Source: Chloroflexia bacterium
GTDB lineage: Bacteria; Chloroflexota; Chloroflexia; Thermomicrobiales; UBA6265
Length of the DNA: 21,470 bases
Direction: 5' to 3'
Assembly (NCBI GenBank): GCA_013696525.1
Contig: JACCYK010000672.1
Span: 1-21,470 of the forward strand
Shown here: positions 14,224 through 21,470 of the stretch, in pieces
How the letters are laid out: every line of letters begins with the position of its first letter
How positions within the stretch are numbered: the first letter of the stretch is position 1
The notes under the pieces: generated by a model
What the model saw: only the letters and a program-made list of their open reading frames with translations
Database searches by the model: none
What the model was told of the DNA's origin: nothing
Position numbers and translations under genes: made by a program

Positions 14224-15714
14224 ATCGCCTGAGCTCGATCCTTGCTCCGGCCACGGTGTCTGTTGTCGCACAATTTCGGCGGCGGGATACCACCGGCCGC
14301 GGACGGCGCCCGCCAGGTAGAGCGAGCCCGTCGCTAAGACCGCGGTTCCTCGCGCGGCCGCCCATCGCATCGCGATGTCCAGTGCCGCATCAGTATCCGC
14401 ACAAGCGAGAACCGGGCCCGCGAAACCAGTTTCGGCGACGACCTTCGCCAGCGATGCCGCGTCGAAGGGCGCCTTGCCGGTGATCTCAACCGAGGTCGTC
14501 ACCACCGCCGAAACCACCGGCGACAGCGACGCCATCATGGTTGCCAAATCCTTACCAACCACCGCTCCGGTGAGCAGCACGGGTGGTTCCTGGAGCGGTT
14601 CCGGCAGCACGTCGGGAAGGCTCGCGACAAGCGCCCGCACCTTGTCCGGATTGTGGGCCGCGTCGATGAGCACGACGGGATCAGAGGCGGGCATCCGCTC
14701 GCCGCGGCCGGGCAACCGCGCGGCGGCCAGACCGTCGTGGAGATCCTGCTCGGTGATGCGATACCCGAGTCCGCGCAGCACATCGAGCACGGTCACGGCC
14801 ACCGCGCCATTAATCGCGTAATGGCGACCGGCGACGCGTGAGTGAAAGACCGGCGCGTCAACATCCGCGGCGCGATCGCGCAAACTCCAGCCCGTGCCAT
14901 CGGGACCACTCTCGTGGACAACGACTGACCTGTCCGCATCGATTCGGATCAGGTCGATGCCGAGCGCCGTTGCCTCCGCCGCCAGCACCCCGAGCGCAAC
15001 GGGATCGCTGACGGCGGTCACCGCGGTCGCCCCGGCCTTGAAGATGCCGGCCTTGTGCCAGGCGATCCGCGCAATCGTCGGACCGAGCGTTGCCGTGTGG
15101 TCGAGCCCAACCGAGGTGACGACGGCGACCACCGGTCGAACCAGGTTGGTGACATCGAACCGGCCGCCGGCCCCAACCTCGATCACGGCGATATCCACCT
15201 GGCGCTCGGCGAACCACAGCGCCATCAGCGCCACCCAAACCTCGCCGTAGGAAAGCGGACGCTCCAGCCCGGCCCGCCGCCGCCAGGAACCCGCGGCATC
15301 GAGGACACGGTCGACCAGGTCGGCGAAGGCTTGCGCTCCAATGAGCCGGCCATCGATTTGCAGCTTCTCCGTGGCCACCTGCAGGTAGGGCGAGGTGGCG
15401 AGCCCGGTCCTGTATCCGGCCTGGCTGAGCACACTGGCGATGGCGACGCACGTCGAGCCCTTGCCCGAGGTGCCGGTAACGTGAACGATGGGATACCGGT
15501 CTTGCGGGTTGCCCAAATAGGCCAAGAAAGCTCGAGCCCGGTCCAGCTTTCCGGCAGCCCGCCCCCAAATCGCCGGCAACGATTGGTCCGGTGGGCCGCT
15601 GAGGTCGATCAACGAGTCCAGCCGCGCCACCGCCGCGCGGTAGGCTGACGGGTCGACCATCAGATCGCGATCGCCGATTGGGATATCTGCCTGGTCGGAT
15701 GGGACGACGATCAT
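14209..15714 (-). CDS. folC: Folylpolyglutamate synthase / dihydrofolate synthase
   Basis: FolC adds glutamate to folates (and often also to dihydropteroate) with ATP in the cytoplasm. The Mur-ligase-type fold is clear: HVTGTSGKGST P-loop (residues 78-88), SYGEVW and VIEVGAGGRFDVTN, DHTATLG, the HKAGIFK lysine that is carbamylated in this family, and DAAHNPDK in the C-terminal domain, ending with GSLYLAGAVR. At 501 residues it is longer than the usual 420-450, with roughly 20 extra residues at the N-terminus and a polar tail. The ATG overlaps the hemW stop as ATGA, supporting this start and coupling to hemW. A downstream ATG (residue 19) lacks a ribosome-binding site. Confidence 0.94.
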   Translation of the reverse strand: MIVVPSDQADIPIGDRDLMVDPSAYRAAVARLDSLIDLSGPPDQSLPAIWGRAAGKLDRARAFLAYLGNPQDRYPIVHVTGTSGKGSTCVAIASVLSQAGYRTGLATSPYLQVATEKLQIDGRLIGAQAFADLVDRVLDAAGSWRRRAGLERPLSYGEVWVALMALWFAERQVDIAVIEVGAGGRFDVTNLVRPVVAVVTSVGLDHTATLGPTIARIAWHKAGIFKAGATAVTAVSDPVALGVLAAEATALGIDLIRIDADRSVVVHESGPDGTGWSLRDRAADVDAPVFHSRVAGRHYAINGAVAVTVLDVLRGLGYRITEQDLHDGLAAARLPGRGERMPASDPVVLIDAAHNPDKVRALVASLPDVLPEPLQEPPVLLTGAVVGKDLATMMASLSPVVSAVVTTSVEITGKAPFDAASLAKVVAETGFAGPVLACADTDAALDIAMRWAAARGTAVLATGSLYLAGAVRGRWYPAAEIVRQQTPWPEQGSSSGDSVVS

Positions 15715-16961
15715 CGGTCGTTGAGCACCATTTCATCGATTAGGAATTCAGCGCAGACATCGTTTGCCAGCATCAGTCCCGGCTTCGTGAGGCGGATTGC
15801 CTCCGGCCCGCGCTCGATCAGACCGTTGTCCGTCAACCGCGCCAGCAGCGGCCCGTAGAGACGGTCGAGCGAGACATCATGCCGCGCCTGAAAGGCGTCA
15901 GCGCCGACGCCGTCCTCGAGCAGGCGCAGGCCGAGCATCATGGTTTCGCCGATCGCCATGGCGGCCGTAATCTGCTCGACGTTCGACACCGCGCCGCGGC
16001 CCGCTTCGATGCTGGCGCAGTAGGTCGCGGGCAGGAGATGGTTCAGCGTCCGCCTGGCGCCAAGGCGGCCGTGCGCCCCGGCGCCGAGGCCCGCGTACTC
16101 GCCGTTCCGCCAGTAGATCCGGTTGTGGCGAGACTGGCGATCGCGATCGCGCGCCCAGTTGGCGACCTCGTAGTGCTGAAACCCGGCGCCACTGAGCGTC
16201 GCCATTGCTTGCTCGTAGAGATCGGCGCCGAGGTCATCGTCCGCGACGTGGACGATGTCGCGGGCCACGGCGTCGGCAAGCGGCGTGCCCGGCTCGACGA
16301 TCAGCGAATAGAGTGAGAGGTGGTCCACCGACCGGTCCACGGGCAAGGCGAGGATGGTCTCCAGGTCGTGACGCAAGGCATCGACCGCCTGCCCTGGCCA
16401 ACCGAAGATGAAGTCGAGGCTGACGTTGTCGAAGCCAGCCGAGCGGGCCGCTCGCACCGCGGCGAGGATGTCTCCAGCCTCGTGCAAGCGGCCCAACGCG
16501 CGCAACCCACGCCGGCTAAGGGTCTGTGCCCCAATGCTCAGCCGGTTGACGCCGGCGGCCCGCAGAACGGCGAAATAGTGTTCATCAACGCCGTTGGGAT
16601 TGGCCTCCAAGCTCACCTCGGCCGCGGCATCAACCACGAAGGCCGCGCGGCACGCTTGGACGAGCCGGGCGATGCTCGCGGCCGGTAGGAGCGAGGGGGT
16701 GCCGCCGCCGAAAAAGATTGTTTCCACCCGGCGGCCGGCAAACGACGGCGCCAGCTCATCGATCTCGCGGGCGATGGCATCGACATAGCGAGGAATCAAG
16801 CTGTTTTGGCCGGCGTAAGTGTTGAAATCGCAGTACGGGCAGATGTGGGCGCAGAACGGGACATGGATGTAGACGCCGGCGACGGCGCCAAGCGCCATCG
16901 GCGCCGGCTCGTGCCCTGGCGGGTCCGGGAAGAAGGTGGGCGCCGGCAACACGCTGACCAA
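15711..16961 (-). CDS. hemW: Radical SAM protein HemW (heme chaperone, HemN-like)
   Basis: This 416-residue protein has the radical-SAM cluster motif Cys37-x3-Cys41-x2-Cys44 with the following Asp-Phe of the HemW group, then GGGTPS (SAM-binding) and LSIGAQT. HemW-type motifs include FIFGWPGQ and a C-terminal winged-helix-like HemN domain (MMLGLRLLEDGV). Proteins of this kind were long annotated as oxygen-independent coproporphyrinogen III oxidase; the group is now regarded as heme-binding chaperones, and the lack of a fourth clustered Cys agrees with that. The TTG start at 16961 has GAGGA 7 bases upstream. An ATG at residue 22 is possible. A weak TAGAAT -10-like hexamer (17001-17006, minus strand) could serve as promoter. 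Confidence 0.92.
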   Translation of the reverse strand: MVSVLPAPTFFPDPPGHEPAPMALGAVAGVYIHVPFCAHICPYCDFNTYAGQNSLIPRYVDAIAREIDELAPSFAGRRVETIFFGGGTPSLLPAASIARLVQACRAAFVVDAAAEVSLEANPNGVDEHYFAVLRAAGVNRLSIGAQTLSRRGLRALGRLHEAGDILAAVRAARSAGFDNVSLDFIFGWPGQAVDALRHDLETILALPVDRSVDHLSLYSLIVEPGTPLADAVARDIVHVADDDLGADLYEQAMATLSGAGFQHYEVANWARDRDRQSRHNRIYWRNGEYAGLGAGAHGRLGARRTLNHLLPATYCASIEAGRGAVSNVEQITAAMAIGETMMLGLRLLEDGVGADAFQARHDVSLDRLYGPLLARLTDNGLIERGPEAIRLTKPGLMLANDVCAEFLIDEMVLNDR

Positions 16962-17079
16962 GGCTGATTCCTCACACCGGTGACGAAGCCGGCGCCGCCA
17001 ATTCTACGGCGCTGACACCGGTTGGTGCAGGAAGGCGCGGTTCAGGAATCGATCAACCAAGGCGAGCGGTATCGTCTCG

Positions 17080-17925
17080 CTAGCCCTTGACCGCGCCGAG
17101 CGTGAAGCCGGCGATGAAGCGATCAAGGAAGAAGTTGTAAAGGAGGGCGACTGGCAGGGCCACGATCGCGGCGGCGGCCATCAAAGATTGCCAAAAGAAG
17201 ACATCCCCCCGGATCAGCTCGGTGGTGACGCCGGTGCTGAGAGTTTTCGATTGGGAAGAGGAGACGAACGCCAGCGCGTACACAAACTCATGCAGGGTCA
17301 GCGCAAACGAGAAGACGACCACGGTGAGGATGCCGGGGACGGATATTGGCAGGACGGTCCGGACGATCGCTCCCAACCGGCTGTAGCCGTCGATCATCGC
17401 CTGCTCCTCGATGTCCCACGGCACCGATTTCAGGAACCCCATCAGCAACCAGGTACAGAAGGGAATGGTGAAGGAGGGATAGACCAACACCATCGACCAG
17501 ATCGTGTTCTTCAAGCCGAGGTCGGAGACGACGCGGGAGAGCGGAATGAAGAGCAGGGTGGGTGGCACCAGGTAGACCAGGAAGATGCCGATCCCCAACC
17601 CTTCCCCCCAGCGTCCCGCCAACCTGGTCAGACTGTACGCCGCCGGCACCGAGGCGATGACCGTGATGATGACCACGAGGATCGCGACGATCAACGTATT
17701 GCGAACGAACGTCAGGTAGAGGGTATCGGAGAAGAGATAGCCGAGGTGATCCGTCGTTGGCGGCAGGTTGTACACAAACGGGTTGTTGGCAGCGACGTAG
17801 AGATCGCTATCCTGCTTGAAGATGGTGAGAATCATCCAGGCGAAGGGCAAGGCGGCGAAGAGGACGAAGAAGCCAGCCGTGGCATAGATCGCGGCCCAGG
17901 CGCCCAGGGATCGTTGTCCTTCCAT
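17080..17925 (-). CDS. ABC transporter permease, MalG/UgpE type
   Basis: This 281-residue permease is one half of the membrane channel of a carbohydrate-type importer. It has about six transmembrane helices and the cytoplasmic EAA loop EEQAMIDGYSRLGAIVRTVL, which couples to the ATPase. N-terminal AALPFAWMILTIFK and the C-terminal LYNFFLDRFIAGFTLGAVKG ending are typical of the MalG side of the CUT1 family. The ATG follows the stop of the other permease by a single base. It is the last gene of the operon; the 118 bases up to hemW contain a short GCGAG/CTCGC stem but no clear terminator. The transported substrate cannot be told from the permease. Confidence 0.93.
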   Translation of the reverse strand: MEGQRSLGAWAAIYATAGFFVLFAALPFAWMILTIFKQDSDLYVAANNPFVYNLPPTTDHLGYLFSDTLYLTFVRNTLIVAILVVIITVIASVPAAYSLTRLAGRWGEGLGIGIFLVYLVPPTLLFIPLSRVVSDLGLKNTIWSMVLVYPSFTIPFCTWLLMGFLKSVPWDIEEQAMIDGYSRLGAIVRTVLPISVPGILTVVVFSFALTLHEFVYALAFVSSSQSKTLSTGVTTELIRGDVFFWQSLMAAAAIVALPVALLYNFFLDRFIAGFTLGAVKG

Positions 17926-17926
17926 C

Positions 17927-18883
17927 TCAGTTGGTCTCCGCCCGGCGGGCCATTCGCAACATCAGGGCGGCGACGCCGGCCAGGGCCGGGAACAGGAAGA
18001 CGGCGGTGGCCGCGCCTTCGGCGAGGTTGCCGCCCTCGATCCCCTTGAAATAGGCCCAACTCGCCAGCACCTGGGTGCTATCGACGGGCGGACCGCCCCT
18101 GGTTAAGAGATAGACCACCGTCATATCGGTAAAGGTGAAGACGATGCCGTACAGCACGGCAACCGCCATGATCGGCAACAAGAGCGGGATCCGGATGTAG
18201 ACGAGCTGCCGGAAGAACCCGGCGCCATCGACATTCGCCGCGTCCCGGAGATCCTGGGGAATCGCGGTCAGACCCGCCAGCAGGATGACGGTCGCCAGCG
18301 GCAGGGTGCGCCAGACATGGACGAGGACGACCGAGATCTGCGCGGTATCGGGCTGGGCCAGCCAGAGCATGTTGCGTCCCGGTCCGAACAGGGTGTCCGG
18401 ACCGAGCAAGCCAATCATCCGGAGCAGGGCATCGATCGGGCTGTAGAGGCCATCCAACAACCAGAGCCAGCCGATCACGCCGAGGGCGATCGGGGTGGTC
18501 CATGGCAGCAGGATCAGAAAGCGGACCAGCCGCTTCCCCGGGAAATCGGCGGAGAGGACCAGGGCCAGAATGTTGCCGAGAACCAGGACGACGATCTGCG
18601 AGATTAACGTGAAGAGCAGGGTATTCCGGAGGGCGAGCCGAAAGGTCGGATTCGCCATCGCCTGGGAGAAGGTCTCGAACCCCACCCAGTTGATCGTCTG
18701 ATCGCCGACCGTCACGTCGCTGAAGGAGTAGATGAGCGCCAGCACCAGGGGAAACCCGACCAAGGCGACAATGTACACCACGACTGGCAACAGCATCACC
18801 GGACCAAGGATGCCCTCCCGGTCCATCCAGTAGCGAGGAACGGATGGTCGGGCGGCGGGCTGGACAGCGGCCGGGGCGCTCAT
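17927..18883 (-). CDS. ABC transporter permease, MalF/UgpA type
   Basis: This 318-residue permease pairs with the downstream MalG-type subunit. After a cytoplasmic Ala/Pro-rich tail of about 25 residues come about six transmembrane helices. The EAA-type coupling loop reads DLRDAANVDGAGFFRQLVYIRIPLL in its expected place, and YLLTRGGPP is the familiar CUT1 permease motif. The ATG overlaps the ATPase stop by four bases (ATGA), indicating translational coupling. Gene order binding protein, ATPase, permease, permease differs from the common order with the ATPase last or elsewhere. Confidence 0.93.
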   Translation of the reverse strand: MSAPAAVQPAARPSVPRYWMDREGILGPVMLLPVVVYIVALVGFPLVLALIYSFSDVTVGDQTINWVGFETFSQAMANPTFRLALRNTLLFTLISQIVVLVLGNILALVLSADFPGKRLVRFLILLPWTTPIALGVIGWLWLLDGLYSPIDALLRMIGLLGPDTLFGPGRNMLWLAQPDTAQISVVLVHVWRTLPLATVILLAGLTAIPQDLRDAANVDGAGFFRQLVYIRIPLLLPIMAVAVLYGIVFTFTDMTVVYLLTRGGPPVDSTQVLASWAYFKGIEGGNLAEGAATAVFLFPALAGVAALMLRMARRAETN

Positions 18884-19905
18884 GTGACGGCCACGAGGTC
18901 AGTCCGCTCGCCGGTCTTGGCGTCGAACATGCGCACATCGCGATCATGGACGGCAAAGGGATAGGTATCGCCCGGTGGCGCGGTGGTCGTCGCGGTCACG
19001 GGAAAGCGGGCGACGACCCTGGTCTCGCCGATCTCGCCGTAGTAGAGCCGCTCGGCGCCGAGGTATTCCTCGCGGTGAACGTGAAACGGGAAGGTCTTCA
19101 GCCCATCCGCCGCCGGTCCCTCGTGCCGAAAAAAATGCTCCGGCCGGAAGCCGAGCAGCAACGACCCATCGGGCGTGGGCACCAGGTTCATCGGCGGCGA
19201 GCCGACGAAGGTCGCGACAAAGACGTCGGCCGGCTGGTTATAGATGTCGGCCGGCGTGCCCAATTGGCGGATCCGGCCCTGATCCATCACCGCGATCCTG
19301 TCCCCCATGCCCATCGCCTCGACCTGGTCGTGGGTGACGTAAATCGTCGTCGTGGCCACCCGGCGTTGGAACTGTTGGAGCTCATCTCGGGCCGACGCCC
19401 GCCGCTGGGCATCGAGGTTCGACAACGGCTCGTCGAGGAGGAAGACGTTCGGTTCGCGGACCAGGGCGCGGGCCAGGGCGACCCGTTGCCGCTGGCCGCC
19501 GGAGAGCTGGCGCGGTTTGCGGTCCATCAAGTGATCGATGCCGAGGATGCTTGCCGCCCAGGTGACCCGTTCCTGCTGCTCCGGCTTGGCCATCTTTTGG
19601 GCCTTAAGCGGGAAAGCGATGTTATTGTAGACCGTCATGTGCGGGTAGAGGGCATAACTCTGGAACACCATCGCGATCTTGCGTGCCCGCGGCGGCAACT
19701 TGGTGACGTCCTGGCCGCCAATCACGATCTCGCCGCCGGTCGGTGCCTCGAGGCCGCCGATCATCCGCAGCAGGGTCGTCTTGCCACACCCGGACGGTCC
19801 AAGCAGAACCAAGAACTCACCATCCTCACAGACGAGATCGATGCCATCGACCGCCTTCACCTGATCGAACTGCTTCGTCAAGTTCCGTGTTTCAACCGCG
19901 GCCAT
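18880..19905 (-). CDS. ABC transporter ATP-binding subunit, MalK/UgpC type
   Basis: This 341-residue ATPase powers the importer. Nucleotide-binding motifs are complete: Walker [10 protein letters not shown] (36-44), Q-loop Gln81, signature LSGGQ (133-137), Walker B VFLLDE (153-158), D-loop SNLD and switch His191. The C-terminal ~110 residues form the TOBE-type regulatory domain seen in MalK/UgpC proteins ([10 protein letters not shown]), somewhat shorter than in E. coli MalK. The ribosome-binding site is weak (GAGG 12 bases before the ATG). The gene is preceded by alternative hairpins after the binding-protein gene, which may lower its expression relative to that gene. The stop overlaps the next permease start. 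Confidence 0.95.
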   Translation of the reverse strand: MAAVETRNLTKQFDQVKAVDGIDLVCEDGEFLVLLGPSGCGKTTLLRMIGGLEAPTGGEIVIGGQDVTKLPPRARKIAMVFQSYALYPHMTVYNNIAFPLKAQKMAKPEQQERVTWAASILGIDHLMDRKPRQLSGGQRQRVALARALVREPNVFLLDEPLSNLDAQRRASARDELQQFQRRVATTTIYVTHDQVEAMGMGDRIAVMDQGRIRQLGTPADIYNQPADVFVATFVGSPPMNLVPTPDGSLLLGFRPEHFFRHEGPAADGLKTFPFHVHREEYLGAERLYYGEIGETRVVARFPVTATTTAPPGDTYPFAVHDRDVRMFDAKTGERTDLVAVT

Positions 19906-19980
19906 AGATCACCAAGACCTCGATCGTGAAAAGGAGGACGGATGCCGGGGGCGACTGACCGACAGGCTCAATCAGTCCGC

Positions 19981-20041
19981 CGCCGCCGACGATCTCGGGT
20001 GAATCGTCAAGATATCGCGGCGGCGTTACGAGCCGCCGCCG
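19981..20041 (-). promoter_or_regulatory. Two mutually exclusive hairpins between binding-protein and ATPase genes
   Basis: On the transcript (minus strand), three blocks lie in order. The first is CGGCGGCG, at the end of the binding-protein gene (20041-20034). The second is CGCCGCCG (20025-20018). The third is CGGCGGCG (19988-19981). The middle block can pair with the first, giving an 8-base stem with an 8-base loop that contains the stop codon. It can instead pair with the third, giving 8 pairs plus 4 more CGAT/ATCG pairs after a one-base bulge. Neither is followed by a T-run. Likely roles are transcript stabilisation of the upstream gene, partial termination, or translation-dependent switching. 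Confidence 0.55.
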
Positions 20042-21459
20042 ACAAGCCCTTCGCCACGCCAGGTCTCGAAGATCGCTTCGATCTCGGTCTCGGCCGCGGC
20101 CAGGGCTTCCTCCGGTGTCAGTTCCCGGCGGGCGGCGCTGGCCATCATGTTCGGGATCGTCGGCAAGTTGAACAGCTCACCGATCGCCGCATTGGCGGGA
20201 CCGGGCCAGCCCAGGTTGACCGTCCAGTCCACCGCCGACTTGAGGATTGAAAGCTTGTCGATCGGCTCCGAGCCGAACGGGTCCTCGTCGAGCAAGCCGC
20301 CGTCGGTCGTCAAATCGGGCACAGTGTCGGGGAAGGCTGGGAAGTTGTACAGCTCGCTCTCGAAGGCGGCCGCGTCGTAGTTGGCCACCAGGTGCAAGAG
20401 GAACTCTTTCGCCGTGTCGATGTTCTCCGAGTAGTTGGGGATCATGGCGGTGAAGACGGCGTGGCCGTGGGCCAGGGCTCGTTCTTCGCCGGCTGGTCCT
20501 ACCAGGGGCAGGGTAAAGAAGATATCTTCCGCCACGTCCGGCAATTGGACCTGGGCGGTCCGGTAGGCGGAGATCGAGTTCAGGATGTAGGACGCCTGAC
20601 CGGCGACCATCAGCTGATTGTTCGAGGCGGCGTTCCAACCGAAGACCTCGGCCGTCATCGCCCCGTCGAAGAGGTCGGCCATATAGGCGAGCGCCTCGGC
20701 GTTCTCCGGCGAGTTGATGACGACGTTCTCATTCTCATCTTGGATGGCGCCGCCGAACGCCCAGAGCAGGGCTTGGGCCGCCATCTTGGAGTCGATCTCG
20801 TTCGACATCCCGATCCCGAGCTGGACCCCCTGCTCGGAGCGGATTTGGGTACCTCCGGCCAGCAGCTCGTCGTACGTCGTGGGACCGTCCGGCAGCTCAG
20901 CCATTTCCCACAGGCTGCGACGATAGTTGCCGGGGTCGGCCGCGTAGCCATGGGTGAAGCCGTAGTAGGTATTCGTGGTCGGGTTGAAGGAGTTCCGCAT
21001 CGCCATCTCGAGCTGCGGGCCGTGGCGGCGGCTGGCCTCCTCGACCAGATCGGTCATGTCGATCATGGCCTTCTCGAACTGCGGCAGCGAGGCGATGTGC
21101 TCGACGATGTCGTGGCCCGACTGGGCGCCGACCTCGGCCGCGATCGCCGGCGGGATCTCCGCCGTATTGACGAGATCAATCGTGACATTGACGTCGTTCG
21201 CCTCGCCCCATTCCTGGGCGAAGGGGACGATCCAGGCGTCGAACCGGGGCACGAAATGCTGCCACTGGAGGATGCTCAGGCTGGTGCCGGAGATATCGAC
21301 GGTTGGCGTGCTCTGGACCAGGGTGACGGTGCCGGCGCGAGCCGCCGCCGCCATGATCGGCAAGCTGGCGGCGGCGATCCCCGCCGCGCCGGCGCCTTGG
21401 AGAAGACGGCGCCGATCCGCCGGGCGGGACATCAAACGCCGGGAAGCTGTATCGCGCAT
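20026..21459 (-). CDS. Extracellular solute-binding protein with Tat signal
   Basis: This 477-residue protein belongs to the family-1-like solute-binding proteins of carbohydrate ABC importers and would capture the substrate outside the membrane. The N-terminus is a twin-arginine signal: DRRRLLQG (residues 15-22), a hydrophobic stretch (23-40) and AAARA before the likely cleavage site near residue 42. There is no lipobox cysteine. Mature-domain features include LSILQWQHFVPRFD, GHDIVEHIASLPQF, the FGGAIQDENENVVINSPENA segment and a C-terminal LTPEEALAAAETEIEAIFE helix common to these proteins. The ATG has GGAG 7 bases upstream, within the last 11 bases of the window, so the promoter lies outside. 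Substrate is not predictable here. Confidence 0.93.
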   Translation of the reverse strand: MRDTASRRLMSRPADRRRLLQGAGAAGIAAASLPIMAAAARAGTVTLVQSTPTVDISGTSLSILQWQHFVPRFDAWIVPFAQEWGEANDVNVTIDLVNTAEIPPAIAAEVGAQSGHDIVEHIASLPQFEKAMIDMTDLVEEASRRHGPQLEMAMRNSFNPTTNTYYGFTHGYAADPGNYRRSLWEMAELPDGPTTYDELLAGGTQIRSEQGVQLGIGMSNEIDSKMAAQALLWAFGGAIQDENENVVINSPENAEALAYMADLFDGAMTAEVFGWNAASNNQLMVAGQASYILNSISAYRTAQVQLPDVAEDIFFTLPLVGPAGEERALAHGHAVFTAMIPNYSENIDTAKEFLLHLVANYDAAAFESELYNFPAFPDTVPDLTTDGGLLDEDPFGSEPIDKLSILKSAVDWTVNLGWPGPANAAIGELFNLPTIPNMMASAARRELTPEEALAAAETEIEAIFETWRGEGLVGGGS

Positions 21460-21470
21460 CGGTGTGCTCC

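Noticed and set aside
15711..16961. Oxygen-independent coproporphyrinogen III oxidase (HemN)
   Set aside because: The Cys-x3-Cys-x2-Cys motif is followed by Asp-Phe rather than a fourth Cys, and the length and C-terminus fit the HemW group.
16962..17079. Riboswitch or attenuator between the ABC operon and hemW
   Set aside because: Only short stems and a repeated ACCGGTGT are seen; no conserved riboswitch core is recognisable.
18844..19929. Long 361-residue plus-strand reading frame
   Set aside because: It mirrors the ABC ATPase gene, whose motifs are complete on the other strand; Arg/His/Asp-rich composition is typical of an antisense shadow.
19942..20250. Plus-strand reading frame with AAGGAGG four bases before its ATG
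   Set aside because: The ribosome-binding site is striking, but the encoded protein is Arg-rich with no motif, and most of it lies antisense to the binding-protein gene. It looks like a shadow frame with a chance purine run.

Overview
The window is high-GC bacterial DNA with tightly packed, mostly housekeeping genes. It has no tRNA or rRNA, CRISPR array, transposase or phage gene that I can recognise. Gene content and order fit a Chloroflexota bacterium, most likely of the Thermomicrobia/Sphaerobacter type. The main reasons are a free-standing B12-binding mutase subunit with MeaB, a tgt-acpS-nnrD-CBS-alr cluster, a large UPF0182 membrane protein and a Tat-exported sugar-type binding protein. 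This lineage call is an inference from gene content, not from a marker gene.

Layout. Positions 1-3221 (minus strand): peptidyl-tRNA hydrolase (pth), then a short acyl-CoA cluster of 3-hydroxyacyl-CoA dehydrogenase, cobalamin-binding mutase small subunit and the MeaB GTPase. The first 52 bases of the window repeat part of meaB exactly, which may be an assembly edge effect. Positions 3321-8488 (plus strand): a TatA/TatB-type translocase subunit, then a run of overlapping or closely spaced genes: tgt (tRNA-guanine transglycosylase), acpS, nnrD, a CBS-pair protein and alr (alanine racemase). Positions 8581-10869 (minus strand): a lone helix-turn-helix protein with a near-consensus promoter and a visibly AT-richer flank, a small 4-helix membrane protein, and a YycJ/WalJ-like metallo-beta-lactamase-fold hydrolase. 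Positions 11031-14223 (plus strand): the 941-residue UPF0182 protein and a 71-residue membrane protein. Positions 14209-16961 (minus strand): hemW and folC with a 4-base overlap. Positions 17080-21459 (minus strand): a complete ABC importer operon in the order binding protein, ATPase, permease, permease.

How the genes fit together. The binding protein carries a twin-arginine signal, so the TatA/B-like protein in the same window belongs to the export route it would use. The acyl-CoA cluster implies a B12-dependent carbon-skeleton rearrangement coupled to a 3-hydroxyacyl-CoA oxidation; its large mutase subunit is not in the window. The tgt-alr run mixes tRNA modification, acyl-carrier-protein activation, NAD(P)HX repair and D-alanine supply, and looks like co-transcribed housekeeping.

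No clearly new multi-gene system is visible. The best leads are the orphan helix-turn-helix gene and its flank, two mutually exclusive hairpins between the binding-protein and ATPase genes, a Tgt with a changed base-recognition pocket, the unknown substrate of the mutase cluster, and the 52-base edge repeat.
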